From positions 1 to 5,495 of the forward strand of contig JAAYAO010000363.1 of the NCBI GenBank assembly GCA_012719335.1: a stretch of DNA of 5,495 nucleotides, written 5' to 3'. This document shows, in pieces, positions 1 to 5,286 of the stretch. Under the pieces are notes generated by a model. The model made no database searches. It was not told where the DNA came from and was given only the letters and a program-made list of their open reading frames with translations. Position 1 is the first letter of the stretch, and each line of letters opens with the position of its first letter. Source of the DNA: Propionibacterium sp. GTDB lineage: Bacteria; Actinomycetota; Actinomycetes; Propionibacteriales; Propionibacteriaceae. A program made the translations under genes and the position numbers.

Positions 1-320
1 GCCAGGCCGTAGATCAGCAGGGTGAGCGCGAAGACGTGCCGGCGGCCGATCCGGTCGGCGAGCAGACCACCGACGCTGGCTCCGATCGCCATTCCGACGA
101 AACCGATCGACCCGATCAGGGACAGGTCGGTGCGGCTCAGCTCCCAGTGCACCGCCAGGGCGGCCATCACGAACGAGATCAGGCCGACGTCCATCGCGTC
201 CAGGGCCCAGCCGATGCCGGAGCCGAACAGCAGCTTGAAGTGCCGGCGGGTGAAGGGCAGGCGGTCGAGCCGCTGCGACCGGGTGCTGATCGTTGCGGAC
301 TCGGAAGGTTCGGTGGTCAT
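1..320 (-). CDS. MFS transporter, metabolite:H+ symporter type (N-terminal part, cut by window edge)
   Basis: Inner-membrane secondary transporter; only the first 106 or so residues are inside the window. The protein starts MTTEPSESAT. A cytoplasmic N-terminal tail of about 25 residues is followed by TM1 at about 30-56, containing G-GWALDAMDVGLISFVMAAL with acidic residues at 41 and 44. TM2 lies at about 66-86. The MFS motif A loop, GGLLADRIGRR, is at 84-94, and TM3 begins at about 95. The charged 'GW-LDAMDVGLISF' TM1 and the motif A sequence are typical of the aromatic-acid/NiaP-like metabolite:H+ symporters rather than drug exporters (family knowledge). The ATG at 318-320 is preceded on the minus strand by an AGGA element four bases upstream. 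It is transcribed divergently from the crotonase gene across a 112-bp gap, so the two may be co-regulated. The substrate cannot be read from this fragment; an organic or aromatic acid is a guess. Confidence 0.88.
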   Translation of the reverse strand, partial: MTTEPSESATISTRSQRLDRLPFTRRHFKLLFGSGIGWALDAMDVGLISFVMAALAVHWELSRTDLSLIGSIGFVGMAIGASVGGLLADRIGRRHVFALTLLIYGL

Positions 321-351
321 GTCGTCCTGCCTTCGCCGATGGGTGCCGGTG

Positions 352-366
352 GCACACGTGGTGTGC
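352..366. promoter_or_regulatory. 15-bp dyad, candidate operator in the divergent promoter region
   Basis: GCACAC-GTG-GTGTGC is a perfect 6-bp inverted repeat with a 3-bp centre, located between the divergent MFS and crotonase genes. It overlaps the place where a -35 element would sit for the plus-strand -10 candidate TAGGAT (385-390). It would also lie near the start point of a weak minus-strand -10 candidate, CATGAT (complement of 372-377). That position suits a repressor acting on both genes. No regulator gene is visible in the window, so the protein that would bind is unknown. Confidence 0.4.
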
Positions 367-384
367 GCAGAATCATGGCACGAC

Positions 385-390
385 TAGGAT
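385..390 (+). promoter_or_regulatory. Candidate -10 element of the crotonase gene
   Basis: TAGGAT fits the actinobacterial TANNNT -10 pattern and would give a leader of roughly 35 bases before the ATG at 433. There is no good -35 hexamer at the 16-18 bp spacing. The equivalent position (about 362-367) is taken up by the dyad at 352-366. This is either a regulated weak promoter or a chance match. Confidence 0.35.
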
Positions 391-432
391 GCGGCCACAG
401 ACACCGCCACCCGAGATCCCACAGGAGTACCC

Positions 433-1173
433 ATGTCCACGCTGTTGGTCGAGCGCGACGGCGCCGTCGGCACGGTCACCTTCAATGTGCCCGACAAGTT
501 GAACGCCTTCACCCCCGATCTGTTGCAGGCCGCCGCCGATGCGGTGAATGCGCTGGCGGCCGATGACCAGGTGCGGGCGATCGCGATCACCGGTGCCGGA
601 CGGGGCTTCTCGGCCGGGGCCGACCTGGCCGATGTCGGCGCCGACACCCTGACCACCCTGAACGCGCTGATCCGGGCCATCGTCGGGGCACCGAAGGCCG
701 TGGTGGCGCTGGTGAACGGCATCGCCGCCGGCGCGGGCGCGTCGATCGCGATGGCCTGTGATCTGTCGGTGGTCAGCGACAAGGCCGCCTTCCTGTTGCC
801 GTTCAACAAGCTCGGGTTGATTCCCGACGGCGGTGCCACCGCCCTGCTGGTGGCCGGGGCCGGACGGGCCCGGGCGTTGCGGATCGCCCTGTTGCAGGAG
901 AAGATCCCGGCCGCCACCGCCCTGGAATGGGGCCTGATCACCGAGGTGGTGCCGGCCGATCAGGTGGCCGAGCGGGGCCGGGAGGTGCTGCATCTGATGG
1001 CCACCGCCTCGCGCGGGGCGATCGAGGCCACCAAGAACACCATCAATGCCGCCGCCTTCGACATGGACGAGGTGCTGACCCGCGAGGAGGTGCAGTACGG
1101 GCTGCTCGAGCACCCCGACTTCGCCGAGGGCAAGGACGCCTTCCTCACCAAGCGGGAACCGACCTTCGGTTGA
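433..1173 (+). CDS. Enoyl-CoA hydratase/isomerase family protein, PaaG-like
   Basis: A 246-residue crotonase-fold enzyme that acts on acyl-CoA thioesters in the cytoplasm, of typical family length. ATG at 433 has an AGGAG (423-427) five bases upstream. Visible family elements are the N-terminal VERDGAVGTVTFNVPDKLNAF, the oxyanion-hole segment GRGFSAGADL (57-65), NGIAAGAGASIAMACDL (95-111), and KLGLIPDGGAT (126-136). By alignment from memory with rat enoyl-CoA hydratase, the two catalytic glutamates (Glu144 and Glu164) are replaced by Ser104 and Phe124. Asp132 in the IPD motif matches the single catalytic aspartate of PaaG-type isomerases, whose 'KLGLIPDCGGT' and C-terminal 'FLAKRSPQF' it resembles (FLTKREPTFG here). 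A delta3-delta2 or ring-enoyl-CoA isomerase is therefore more likely than a plain hydratase (inference). It is divergent from the MFS gene, convergent with the KstD-like gene, and monocistronic as far as can be seen. Confidence 0.9.
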   Translation: MSTLLVERDGAVGTVTFNVPDKLNAFTPDLLQAAADAVNALAADDQVRAIAITGAGRGFSAGADLADVGADTLTTLNALIRAIVGAPKAVVALVNGIAAGAGASIAMACDLSVVSDKAAFLLPFNKLGLIPDGGATALLVAGAGRARALRIALLQEKIPAATALEWGLITEVVPADQVAERGREVLHLMATASRGAIEATKNTINAAAFDMDEVLTREEVQYGLLEHPDFAEGKDAFLTKREPTFG

Positions 1174-1181
1174 CCCACGAC

Positions 1182-1226
1182 ACGACGAAGGCCGACGGGG
1201 ATGACTCCCCCGGCGGCCTTCGTCGT
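1182..1226. terminator. Bidirectional hairpin terminator between convergent genes
   Basis: A 13-bp perfect outer stem pairs 1182-1194 with 1214-1226. After one A/G mismatch it continues with five more pairs (1196-1200 with 1208-1212) around a 7-base loop. It begins 8 bases after the crotonase stop and ends 17 bases before the stop of the minus-strand flavoprotein gene, so it can serve both transcripts. There is no real T tract on either side, as is usual for GC-rich actinobacterial terminators. Confidence 0.8.
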
Positions 1227-1243
1227 TGTTCAGTGCAGCAGCG

Positions 1244-2926
1244 TCACAGCACGCCGGCCGCGTCGCGGGCGGCGATGTAGCCGTAGACCACGCCCTGGCC
1301 GATGGTGGCACCGGCACCGGGGTAGGTGCTGCCGAAGGCGTTGGCGGCGTTGTTGCCGATCGCGTACAGGCCGTCGATCACCGAGCCGTCGGCGCGCAGA
1401 GCCCGGGCCCGGTCGTCGGCGACCACGCCACCGCAGGTGCCCAGGTCGCCGAGGACGATCTCCACGGCGTAGAACGGGCCGCTGCTGAGCGGACGCAGGT
1501 TCGGGTTCGGGGTGACGGTCGGGTCACCGTAGTACCGGTCGTAGGCCGATTCGCCGCGGTGGAAGTCCTCGTCCAGACCGTTGGCGGCCATCACGTTGAA
1601 GTTGCGGAAGGTGTCCTCCACCGCGTCCACCGGCAGGCCGGCGGCGCGGGCCAGTTCGGCGGGGGTGTTGCCCTTGAAGGCGATGCCCTCGTCGTACCAC
1701 TTCTGCGGCAGCGGCTGCTTGGGGAAGACCTGGGTGGCGAACACGTAGGAGTCGCGGTACTCCTGATCGAAGACAATGAAGGTCTTGCCGACCGGGTTAC
1801 CGTCCTGTTCGCGCTGCAGAATGATCTGCCCGTAGGTCATGTAGTCGCACGATTCGTTGATGAACCGCTTGCCCGATTCGTCCACGATGAACGAGCCCGG
1901 CAGGGAGCGCTCGGCCAGCATCACGGTGGCCTTGCCGTTGCCGATCGGCGCGACCGCGGGGAACCACCAGACGTTCTCCATGCCGGCCAGGTCGGCACCG
2001 TTGTTGGTGGCGATCTCGATCGCCTCGCCGGTGTTGCCGGGGCTGCCGAGGGTCCAGGACGGCTGGAAGGTTTCGGTCTGGTACTTGCGGCGCCATTCGG
2101 TGTTGTGGTCGAAGCCGCCGGCGGCGAGCACGACACCCTTGGTGGCCTGGACGGTGATCTCCCGACCCCCGTTCTCGACGATGGCGCCGGTGACCCGGCC
2201 GTCCTCGACGATCAGTTCCTTCAGGGCGGTGTTGATCCAGATCGGGGTGTTGGTGCGCAGCACGCCGGCCAGCAGGCCACCGGCCAGCGCCTGGCCACCG
2301 GCGGAGTACTCCTTCTTGAACAGCACCTTGCCGACCAGGCCCTTGAAAACCCGACGGAAGATCAGCGGGAAGGCCTTGAACGGCAGCTTGCGCATCAGGT
2401 TCATCAGGCGGTAGTCCATGCCGGTGATCGGCATCGGCACCGGCGGCTTCAGGCCGGAACCGCGCAGCAGTTCGCGGTTCTCGCCCAGGATCGACAGGTC
2501 GAACGGCTTCGACTCACAGGTGCGGCCGGCCGGCGAACCACCCGGTTCCTCGGGGTGGTAATCGGAGTAGCCCTTCGACCACATCAGGTCGAGCGGGGTG
2601 GTGCGGCGCAGCATGTCGACCGCGGCCGGGCCGTGCTTGACGAAGGCCTCGGAGCGCTCGGCCGGGGCCGAACCGTCGACGACGGCCTTCAGGTAGGTGC
2701 GGATGCGCTCGGTGGTGTCGGCGGCCCCCGCTTCGGCGAGGACGGCGTTACCGGGCACCCAGAAAGCACCGCCGGACAGCGCGGTGGAACCGCCGAGCTT
2801 GTCGGTCTTCTCCACCAGCAGCGTCTTCAAACCGGCTTCGTGGCCGGCCAGCACGGCAGCCATGCCGGTGCCGCCACCGATCACGAGCAGGTCGACGGTG
2901 GTGTCCTGAGGGGTTTCGATGGGCAC
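1244..2926 (-). CDS. FAD-dependent 3-ketosteroid-delta1-dehydrogenase-like flavoprotein
   Basis: A 560-residue flavoprotein of the fumarate reductase/KstD (FAD_binding_2) superfamily, probably cytoplasmic, predicted to dehydrogenate a cyclic ketone or related substrate. The N-terminal dinucleotide-binding motif GGGTGMAA is at 17-24, the ribose-binding Glu ends LLVE (39), and LGGSTALSGG follows at 44-53. The C-terminal FAD part has GDLGTCGG and DGLYAIGN (518-525). Catalytic residues known from Rhodococcus KstD1 appear kept: Tyr120 in YSDY (Tyr119), Tyr362 in NESCDY (Tyr318), and Tyr535 and Gly539 in TYPGAGATIG (Tyr487 and Gly491). The spacing between the last two tyrosines (173) is close to that of KstD1 (169). 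I chose GTG at 2924-2926 because GGAGG lies 8 bases upstream; an in-frame GTG at 2956 would add 10 residues but has no ribosome binding site. No other steroid genes are visible, so the substrate is uncertain. mug lies 110 bp upstream on the same strand. Confidence 0.87.
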   Translation of the reverse strand: MPIETPQDTTVDLLVIGGGTGMAAVLAGHEAGLKTLLVEKTDKLGGSTALSGGAFWVPGNAVLAEAGAADTTERIRTYLKAVVDGSAPAERSEAFVKHGPAAVDMLRRTTPLDLMWSKGYSDYHPEEPGGSPAGRTCESKPFDLSILGENRELLRGSGLKPPVPMPITGMDYRLMNLMRKLPFKAFPLIFRRVFKGLVGKVLFKKEYSAGGQALAGGLLAGVLRTNTPIWINTALKELIVEDGRVTGAIVENGGREITVQATKGVVLAAGGFDHNTEWRRKYQTETFQPSWTLGSPGNTGEAIEIATNNGADLAGMENVWWFPAVAPIGNGKATVMLAERSLPGSFIVDESGKRFINESCDYMTYGQIILQREQDGNPVGKTFIVFDQEYRDSYVFATQVFPKQPLPQKWYDEGIAFKGNTPAELARAAGLPVDAVEDTFRNFNVMAANGLDEDFHRGESAYDRYYGDPTVTPNPNLRPLSSGPFYAVEIVLGDLGTCGGVVADDRARALRADGSVIDGLYAIGNNAANAFGSTYPGAGATIGQGVVYGYIAARDAAGVL

Positions 2927-2961
2927 GATGGTTTCCTCCAGAGTTGGCCGAGTCACTGTGC

Positions 2962-2990
2962 AGCGTAACTACTCGTGCGTAATCCATGAC
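2962..2990 (-). promoter_or_regulatory. Weak candidate promoter of the KstD-like gene, with TTACGC direct repeat
   Basis: Reading the minus strand, TACGCT (2967 down to 2962) fits the TANNNT -10 pattern. It would start transcription near 2955, giving a short leader before the GTG at 2926. The region about 17 bp upstream (GTCATG, 2990-2985) is a poor -35. The hexamer TTACGC occurs twice in direct orientation, at 2968-2963 and 2982-2977 (14 bp apart), with one copy overlapping the -10. The alternative is read-through from mug, since no clear terminator is seen in the 110-bp gap. Confidence 0.25.
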
Positions 2991-3036
2991 GACCGCTCCC
3001 GCCTTACGGAATGAATGTGACGGTTGGCACAGCCGA

Positions 3037-3684
3037 TCAGCGCGCCGGTGGCCGCAGTTCGATGCCCGCGGCCCGGCCGACCTCGGCGAAGGCGACGGCG
3101 AGTTTCGGTCCGGTGGCGTGGGCGTTGAGCCCGGACGGGTTGGGCAGCACCCAGACCTCGGTGTGGGTTCGGGCTGGTTCCGACTCGGGCCGCACGCGAC
3201 CCGGCTCGAGCGACGCCCGAGGTTGGTGGCCCAACTGGGCCTTGGGCAGGCCGTAGGCCTGGCGGTAGGAGGTGATGCCGCAGAAGGCGACCACCGCGGG
3301 ACGGTGGGCCCGGGCGAGTTCGGCGATCCGGTCGATGCCGGCGCGCAGTTCGTCCGCACTCAGTTCCGCGGCCCGGGCGGTGGCCCGTTCCACGATGTTG
3401 GTCAGGCCGATCCCACGTCCGATCAGATAGTCGATGTCGTCGTCGCGGAAACCGGCCGAGGCATCGATGCGGTACTCGGTGATGCCCGAGTCGTGCATCG
3501 CGGGCCAGAACCGGTTACCGGGTCGGGCGAAGTGGGCGTGCGCGGCAGCCGACCACAGCCCCGGGTTGATGCCGACGATCAGCAGCTTCATTCCCGGCCC
3601 GAGCACATCAGGCACCACTTGATCGGCGGCCGCGGCCACCTCCTCGGCGGTGGGTCGGCGGCGTTGCCCGGCCTGTTCGCTCAC
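3037..3684 (-). CDS. mug: Mismatch-specific uracil/thymine-DNA glycosylase (Mug family)
   Basis: A 215-residue base-excision repair enzyme that removes uracil, and possibly thymine or ethenocytosine, from mismatched DNA. The family active-site motif GINPGLWSAA is at 38-47; Asn40 matches the water-positioning Asn18 of E. coli Mug. It is followed by HFARPGNRFWPAMHDSG (51-67). The intercalating/recognition motif NPSGLN is at 182-187, after VWVL. The segment GLTNIVERATARAAELSADEL (93-113) also matches the family. It is longer than E. coli Mug (168 residues), with an N-terminal extension of about 25 residues and a charged insertion at roughly 153-174 before the NPSG strand. The GTG start at 3682-3684 has GGGAGG six bases upstream. 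The open frame continues upstream, but that part has no family similarity and crosses the bioY promoter region. mug is divergent from bioYMN and lies upstream of the KstD-like gene on the same strand. Confidence 0.93.
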   Translation of the reverse strand: MSEQAGQRRRPTAEEVAAAADQVVPDVLGPGMKLLIVGINPGLWSAAAHAHFARPGNRFWPAMHDSGITEYRIDASAGFRDDDIDYLIGRGIGLTNIVERATARAAELSADELRAGIDRIAELARAHRPAVVAFCGITSYRQAYGLPKAQLGHQPRASLEPGRVRPESEPARTHTEVWVLPNPSGLNAHATGPKLAVAFAEVGRAAGIELRPPAR

Positions 3685-3793
3685 CCGGCACCTCCCTTCC
3701 CGACCGACGGTACCGCGCGGCGACGGAAGTCGACGGCACCATCGCCTCGTCCGCGGGGGGATCTGCCACTGCGCCCGGGTCGCACCGTCAGGA

Positions 3794-3823
3794 TTACTAC
3801 ACCCACGAAAGAACGCATGACAG
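3794..3823 (-). promoter_or_regulatory. Weak candidate promoter of mug
   Basis: On the minus strand, CTGTCA (3823-3818) matches TTGACA at four of six positions. Eighteen bases later comes TAGTAA (3799-3794), a partial -10 match. This would leave a leader of about 100 bases before the GTG at 3684. It lies in the only A/T-richer part of the divergent 286-bp region. The match is weak and may be chance. Confidence 0.25.
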
Positions 3824-3861
3824 GCCCCTTCACCCAACTCGGAAGCACCCCACCCATGTCT

Positions 3862-3898
3862 GTTCGTCACCTCACAATGAATACCGGTGGGGTTCGTC
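3862..3898 (+). repeat. Direct repeat GTTCGTC upstream of the bioY promoter
   Basis: The heptamer GTTCGTC occurs at 3862-3868 and again at 3892-3898, 30 bp apart, which is about three helical turns. The second copy ends 13 bp before the proposed -35 element of bioY. Same-face spacing upstream of a promoter would suit a regulator, but seven bases are short and chance is a real alternative. Confidence 0.25.
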
Positions 3899-3911
3899 TC
3901 GCGGCACGGTG

Positions 3912-3939
3912 TGGACGCCCCCGCGCACCTCGGTAGGCT
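3912..3939 (+). promoter_or_regulatory. Candidate promoter of the bioYMN operon
   Basis: TGGACG (3912-3917, four of six matches to TTGACA) and TAGGCT (3934-3939, TANNNT) are separated by 16 bp. Transcription would start near 3946, leaving about 25 bases before the bioY ATG, with room for the ribosome binding site AAAGGA (3957-3962). An imperfect dyad, GGTGTG/CGCACC (3908-3913 and 3924-3929, one G-T mismatch), straddles the -35 and spacer and could be an operator. I could not find the published corynebacterial BioQ site pattern (TGAAC-N3-GTTAC) here. Confidence 0.45.
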
Positions 3940-3970
3940 CTGGCCAGCCCGACCCGAAAGGACCGCCGAT

Positions 3971-4588
3971 ATGCCTTGCACCCCAGCGCGCGATCGTGCC
4001 GAGTGGAGCCAGCTCGACCTCGCCCTGATCGCGGTGTTCGCCGCCTTGATCGCTGCCCTGAGCCTGACCCCGGCGATTCCGGTGGGCTCGGTGGGCGTAC
4101 CGATCACCCTGCAGACCCTCGGCATTGCCCTGACCGGGTTGATCCTGGGCCCGGTTCGCGGTTTCCTGGCGACCCTGTTGTACCTGGTGATCGGCTTCGC
4201 CGGGCTGCCGGTGTTCGCCGGCTTCACCGGCACGGTCGCGGTACTGGCCAAGCCGTCCGCGGGTTACCTGTTGTCGTTTCCACTGGCCGCGTTGATCGCC
4301 GGGCTGGTGTCGCGCGGCTTGCTGCGCCGGTTCCGGCAGCGGTTCGGCTTCGCCTGGTTCTTCATCGGGGCGATGGTCGCCTCGGTGGTGGTGCACATCG
4401 GCGGCGTACTCGGCATGATGGCCAACCTGCAGTTGTCACCGGTCGCGGCGATCGTGGCCGATGCCCCGTTCATTCCGGGTGACATCGCCAAGAACCTGTT
4501 GGCCGCGGCGATCGCGGTGGCCGCGCTGAAGGCCTTCCCGCACATCATGTTGCACCGACGCCGGGTCGCCACCCTGCAGCACGGATGA
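3971..4588 (+). CDS. bioY: Biotin ECF transporter S component BioY
   Basis: A 205-residue integral membrane substrate-binding subunit that captures biotin for an energy-coupling-factor transporter. After a short hydrophilic N-terminus, about six hydrophobic segments follow (roughly 15-36, 45-62, 64-84, 96-118, 127-152 and 172-190). Family motifs are PITLQTLG (44-51), LGPVRGFLA (59-67), YLVIGFAGLPVFAG (71-84), KPSAGYLLSF (94-103) and PFIPGDIAKN (166-175). Asp171 and Lys174 in the last motif correspond to the biotin-contacting Asp/Lys pair known for the family. The usual GPTGGYL loop reads KPSAGYL here, a departure from the textbook sequence. The ATG at 3971 is chosen for its AAAGGA eight bases upstream and because TM1 follows naturally; an in-frame ATG at 3887 would place the promoter inside the gene. 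The stop overlaps the bioM start as ATGA (4585-4588). Confidence 0.95.
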   Translation: MPCTPARDRAEWSQLDLALIAVFAALIAALSLTPAIPVGSVGVPITLQTLGIALTGLILGPVRGFLATLLYLVIGFAGLPVFAGFTGTVAVLAKPSAGYLLSFPLAALIAGLVSRGLLRRFRQRFGFAWFFIGAMVASVVVHIGGVLGMMANLQLSPVAAIVADAPFIPGDIAKNLLAAAIAVAALKAFPHIMLHRRRVATLQHG

Positions 4589-5286
4589 TTCAGCTCACCG
4601 GGGTCACCGTGGCGGTGCCCGTCCTGAACGCCGACGGCACCGAGCACACCCGGACGCTGCTGCACGACCTCGACCTGTCGCTGACCGAACCGCGCATCGC
4701 CCTGATCGGGGCGAACGGTTCGGGCAAGTCCACCCTGCTGCGGTTGTTGAACGGGCTGTTGACCCCATCGGCCGGGCAGGTGCTGGTCGATGGCCTGGAC
4801 ACCCGCCGCCGGGCCCGTCAGGTGCGCCAACGGGTGGGTTTCGTCTTCACCGACCCACTGTCGCAGTTGGTGATGTCGACGCCACTGGAGGACGTCGAAC
4901 TCTCGCTGCGCCGGTTGATCACCGACCGCCGGGCGCGTCGGGCGCGGGCCATGGAGTTGTTGGACGCCCGGGGTTTGGGGCATCTGGCCCACCAGAGCAT
5001 CTACGACCTCTCCGGCGGTGAACGCCAACTGGTGGCACTGACCACCGTGCTGGCGGTCGAACCCCGGGTGGTGGTGGCCGATGAGCCGACCACCCTGCTG
5101 GATCTGCGCAACCGGGAAGCGATGCGTCGGGCCTTCGCGGCCCTGCCCCAGCAGGTGATCTACTCCACCCACGATCTGGAGGTGGCCCGGGACGCGGATC
5201 GGGTGCTGGTGATCGACGACGGACGGGTGGTCTTCGACGGGCACCCGGAGCCGGCGATCACCCACTACCGGGGACGGATGACGTGA
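4585..5286 (+). CDS. bioM: Biotin ECF transporter ATPase BioM
   Basis: A 233-residue cytoplasmic ABC ATPase that powers biotin uptake together with BioY and BioN. Walker A GANGSGKST is at 42-50, the ABC signature LSGGERQ at 142-148, Walker B with catalytic Glu in VVVADEPTT (162-170, Asp166 and Glu167), and the switch His in STHD (His196). The Q-loop region reads VGFVFTDPLSQLVMSTPLED, so Thr89 stands where most ABC ATPases have the Q-loop Gln (VFQ). A second Gln, at 94, is kept, as in the usual ECF pattern 'FQNPDDQ'. I recall FTDP as common in actinobacterial BioM proteins, so this may be a subfamily trait. The start overlaps the bioY stop and the stop overlaps the bioN GTG, pointing to translational coupling and roughly equal production. 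A dedicated ATPase next to its own S and T genes indicates a group I ECF system. Confidence 0.94.
   Translation: MIQLTGVTVAVPVLNADGTEHTRTLLHDLDLSLTEPRIALIGANGSGKSTLLRLLNGLLTPSAGQVLVDGLDTRRRARQVRQRVGFVFTDPLSQLVMSTPLEDVELSLRRLITDRRARRARAMELLDARGLGHLAHQSIYDLSGGERQLVALTTVLAVEPRVVVADEPTTLLDLRNREAMRRAFAALPQQVIYSTHDLEVARDADRVLVIDDGRVVFDGHPEPAITHYRGRMT

Noticed and set aside
36..566. Plus-strand open frames at 22-566
   Set aside because: They are antisense to the MFS transporter and run into the crotonase gene; the Arg/His/Gly-rich composition is typical of GC-rich shadow frames.
1226..2968. 580-residue open frame on the plus strand, antisense to the flavoprotein gene
   Set aside because: It mirrors the flavoprotein gene in a GC-rich genome. 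The translation is Gly/Val/Arg/His-rich with no recognisable domain and runs through the terminator, while the minus-strand reading has clear FAD and KstD motifs.
3695..3745. Small GC-rich inverted repeats near the mug start (for example CGAC-GGAA-GTCG)
   Set aside because: The stems are four bases or so and occur by chance at this GC content; there is no supporting position or conservation evidence.
3817..3936. Possible 39-residue leader peptide upstream of bioY (MTGPFTQLG...)
   Set aside because: There is only a poor AAAGA upstream. It ends within the proposed -10 element, shows no run of a regulatory amino acid, and has no attenuator hairpin after it.
3887..3970. 28-residue N-terminal extension of BioY from the ATG at 3887
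   Set aside because: It would put the proposed promoter inside the gene and lacks a ribosome binding site; the ATG at 3971 has AAAGGA and leads straight into TM1.
3685..4251. 189-residue upstream extension of the mug frame on the minus strand
   Set aside because: It crosses the divergent promoter region and the bioY coding sequence and shows no Mug similarity. GTG 3684 has a strong ribosome binding site directly before the family-like sequence.
4264..5265. 333-residue minus-strand frame across bioY and bioM
   Set aside because: It is antisense to two unmistakable transporter genes, with His/Gln/Gly-rich translation and no domain.
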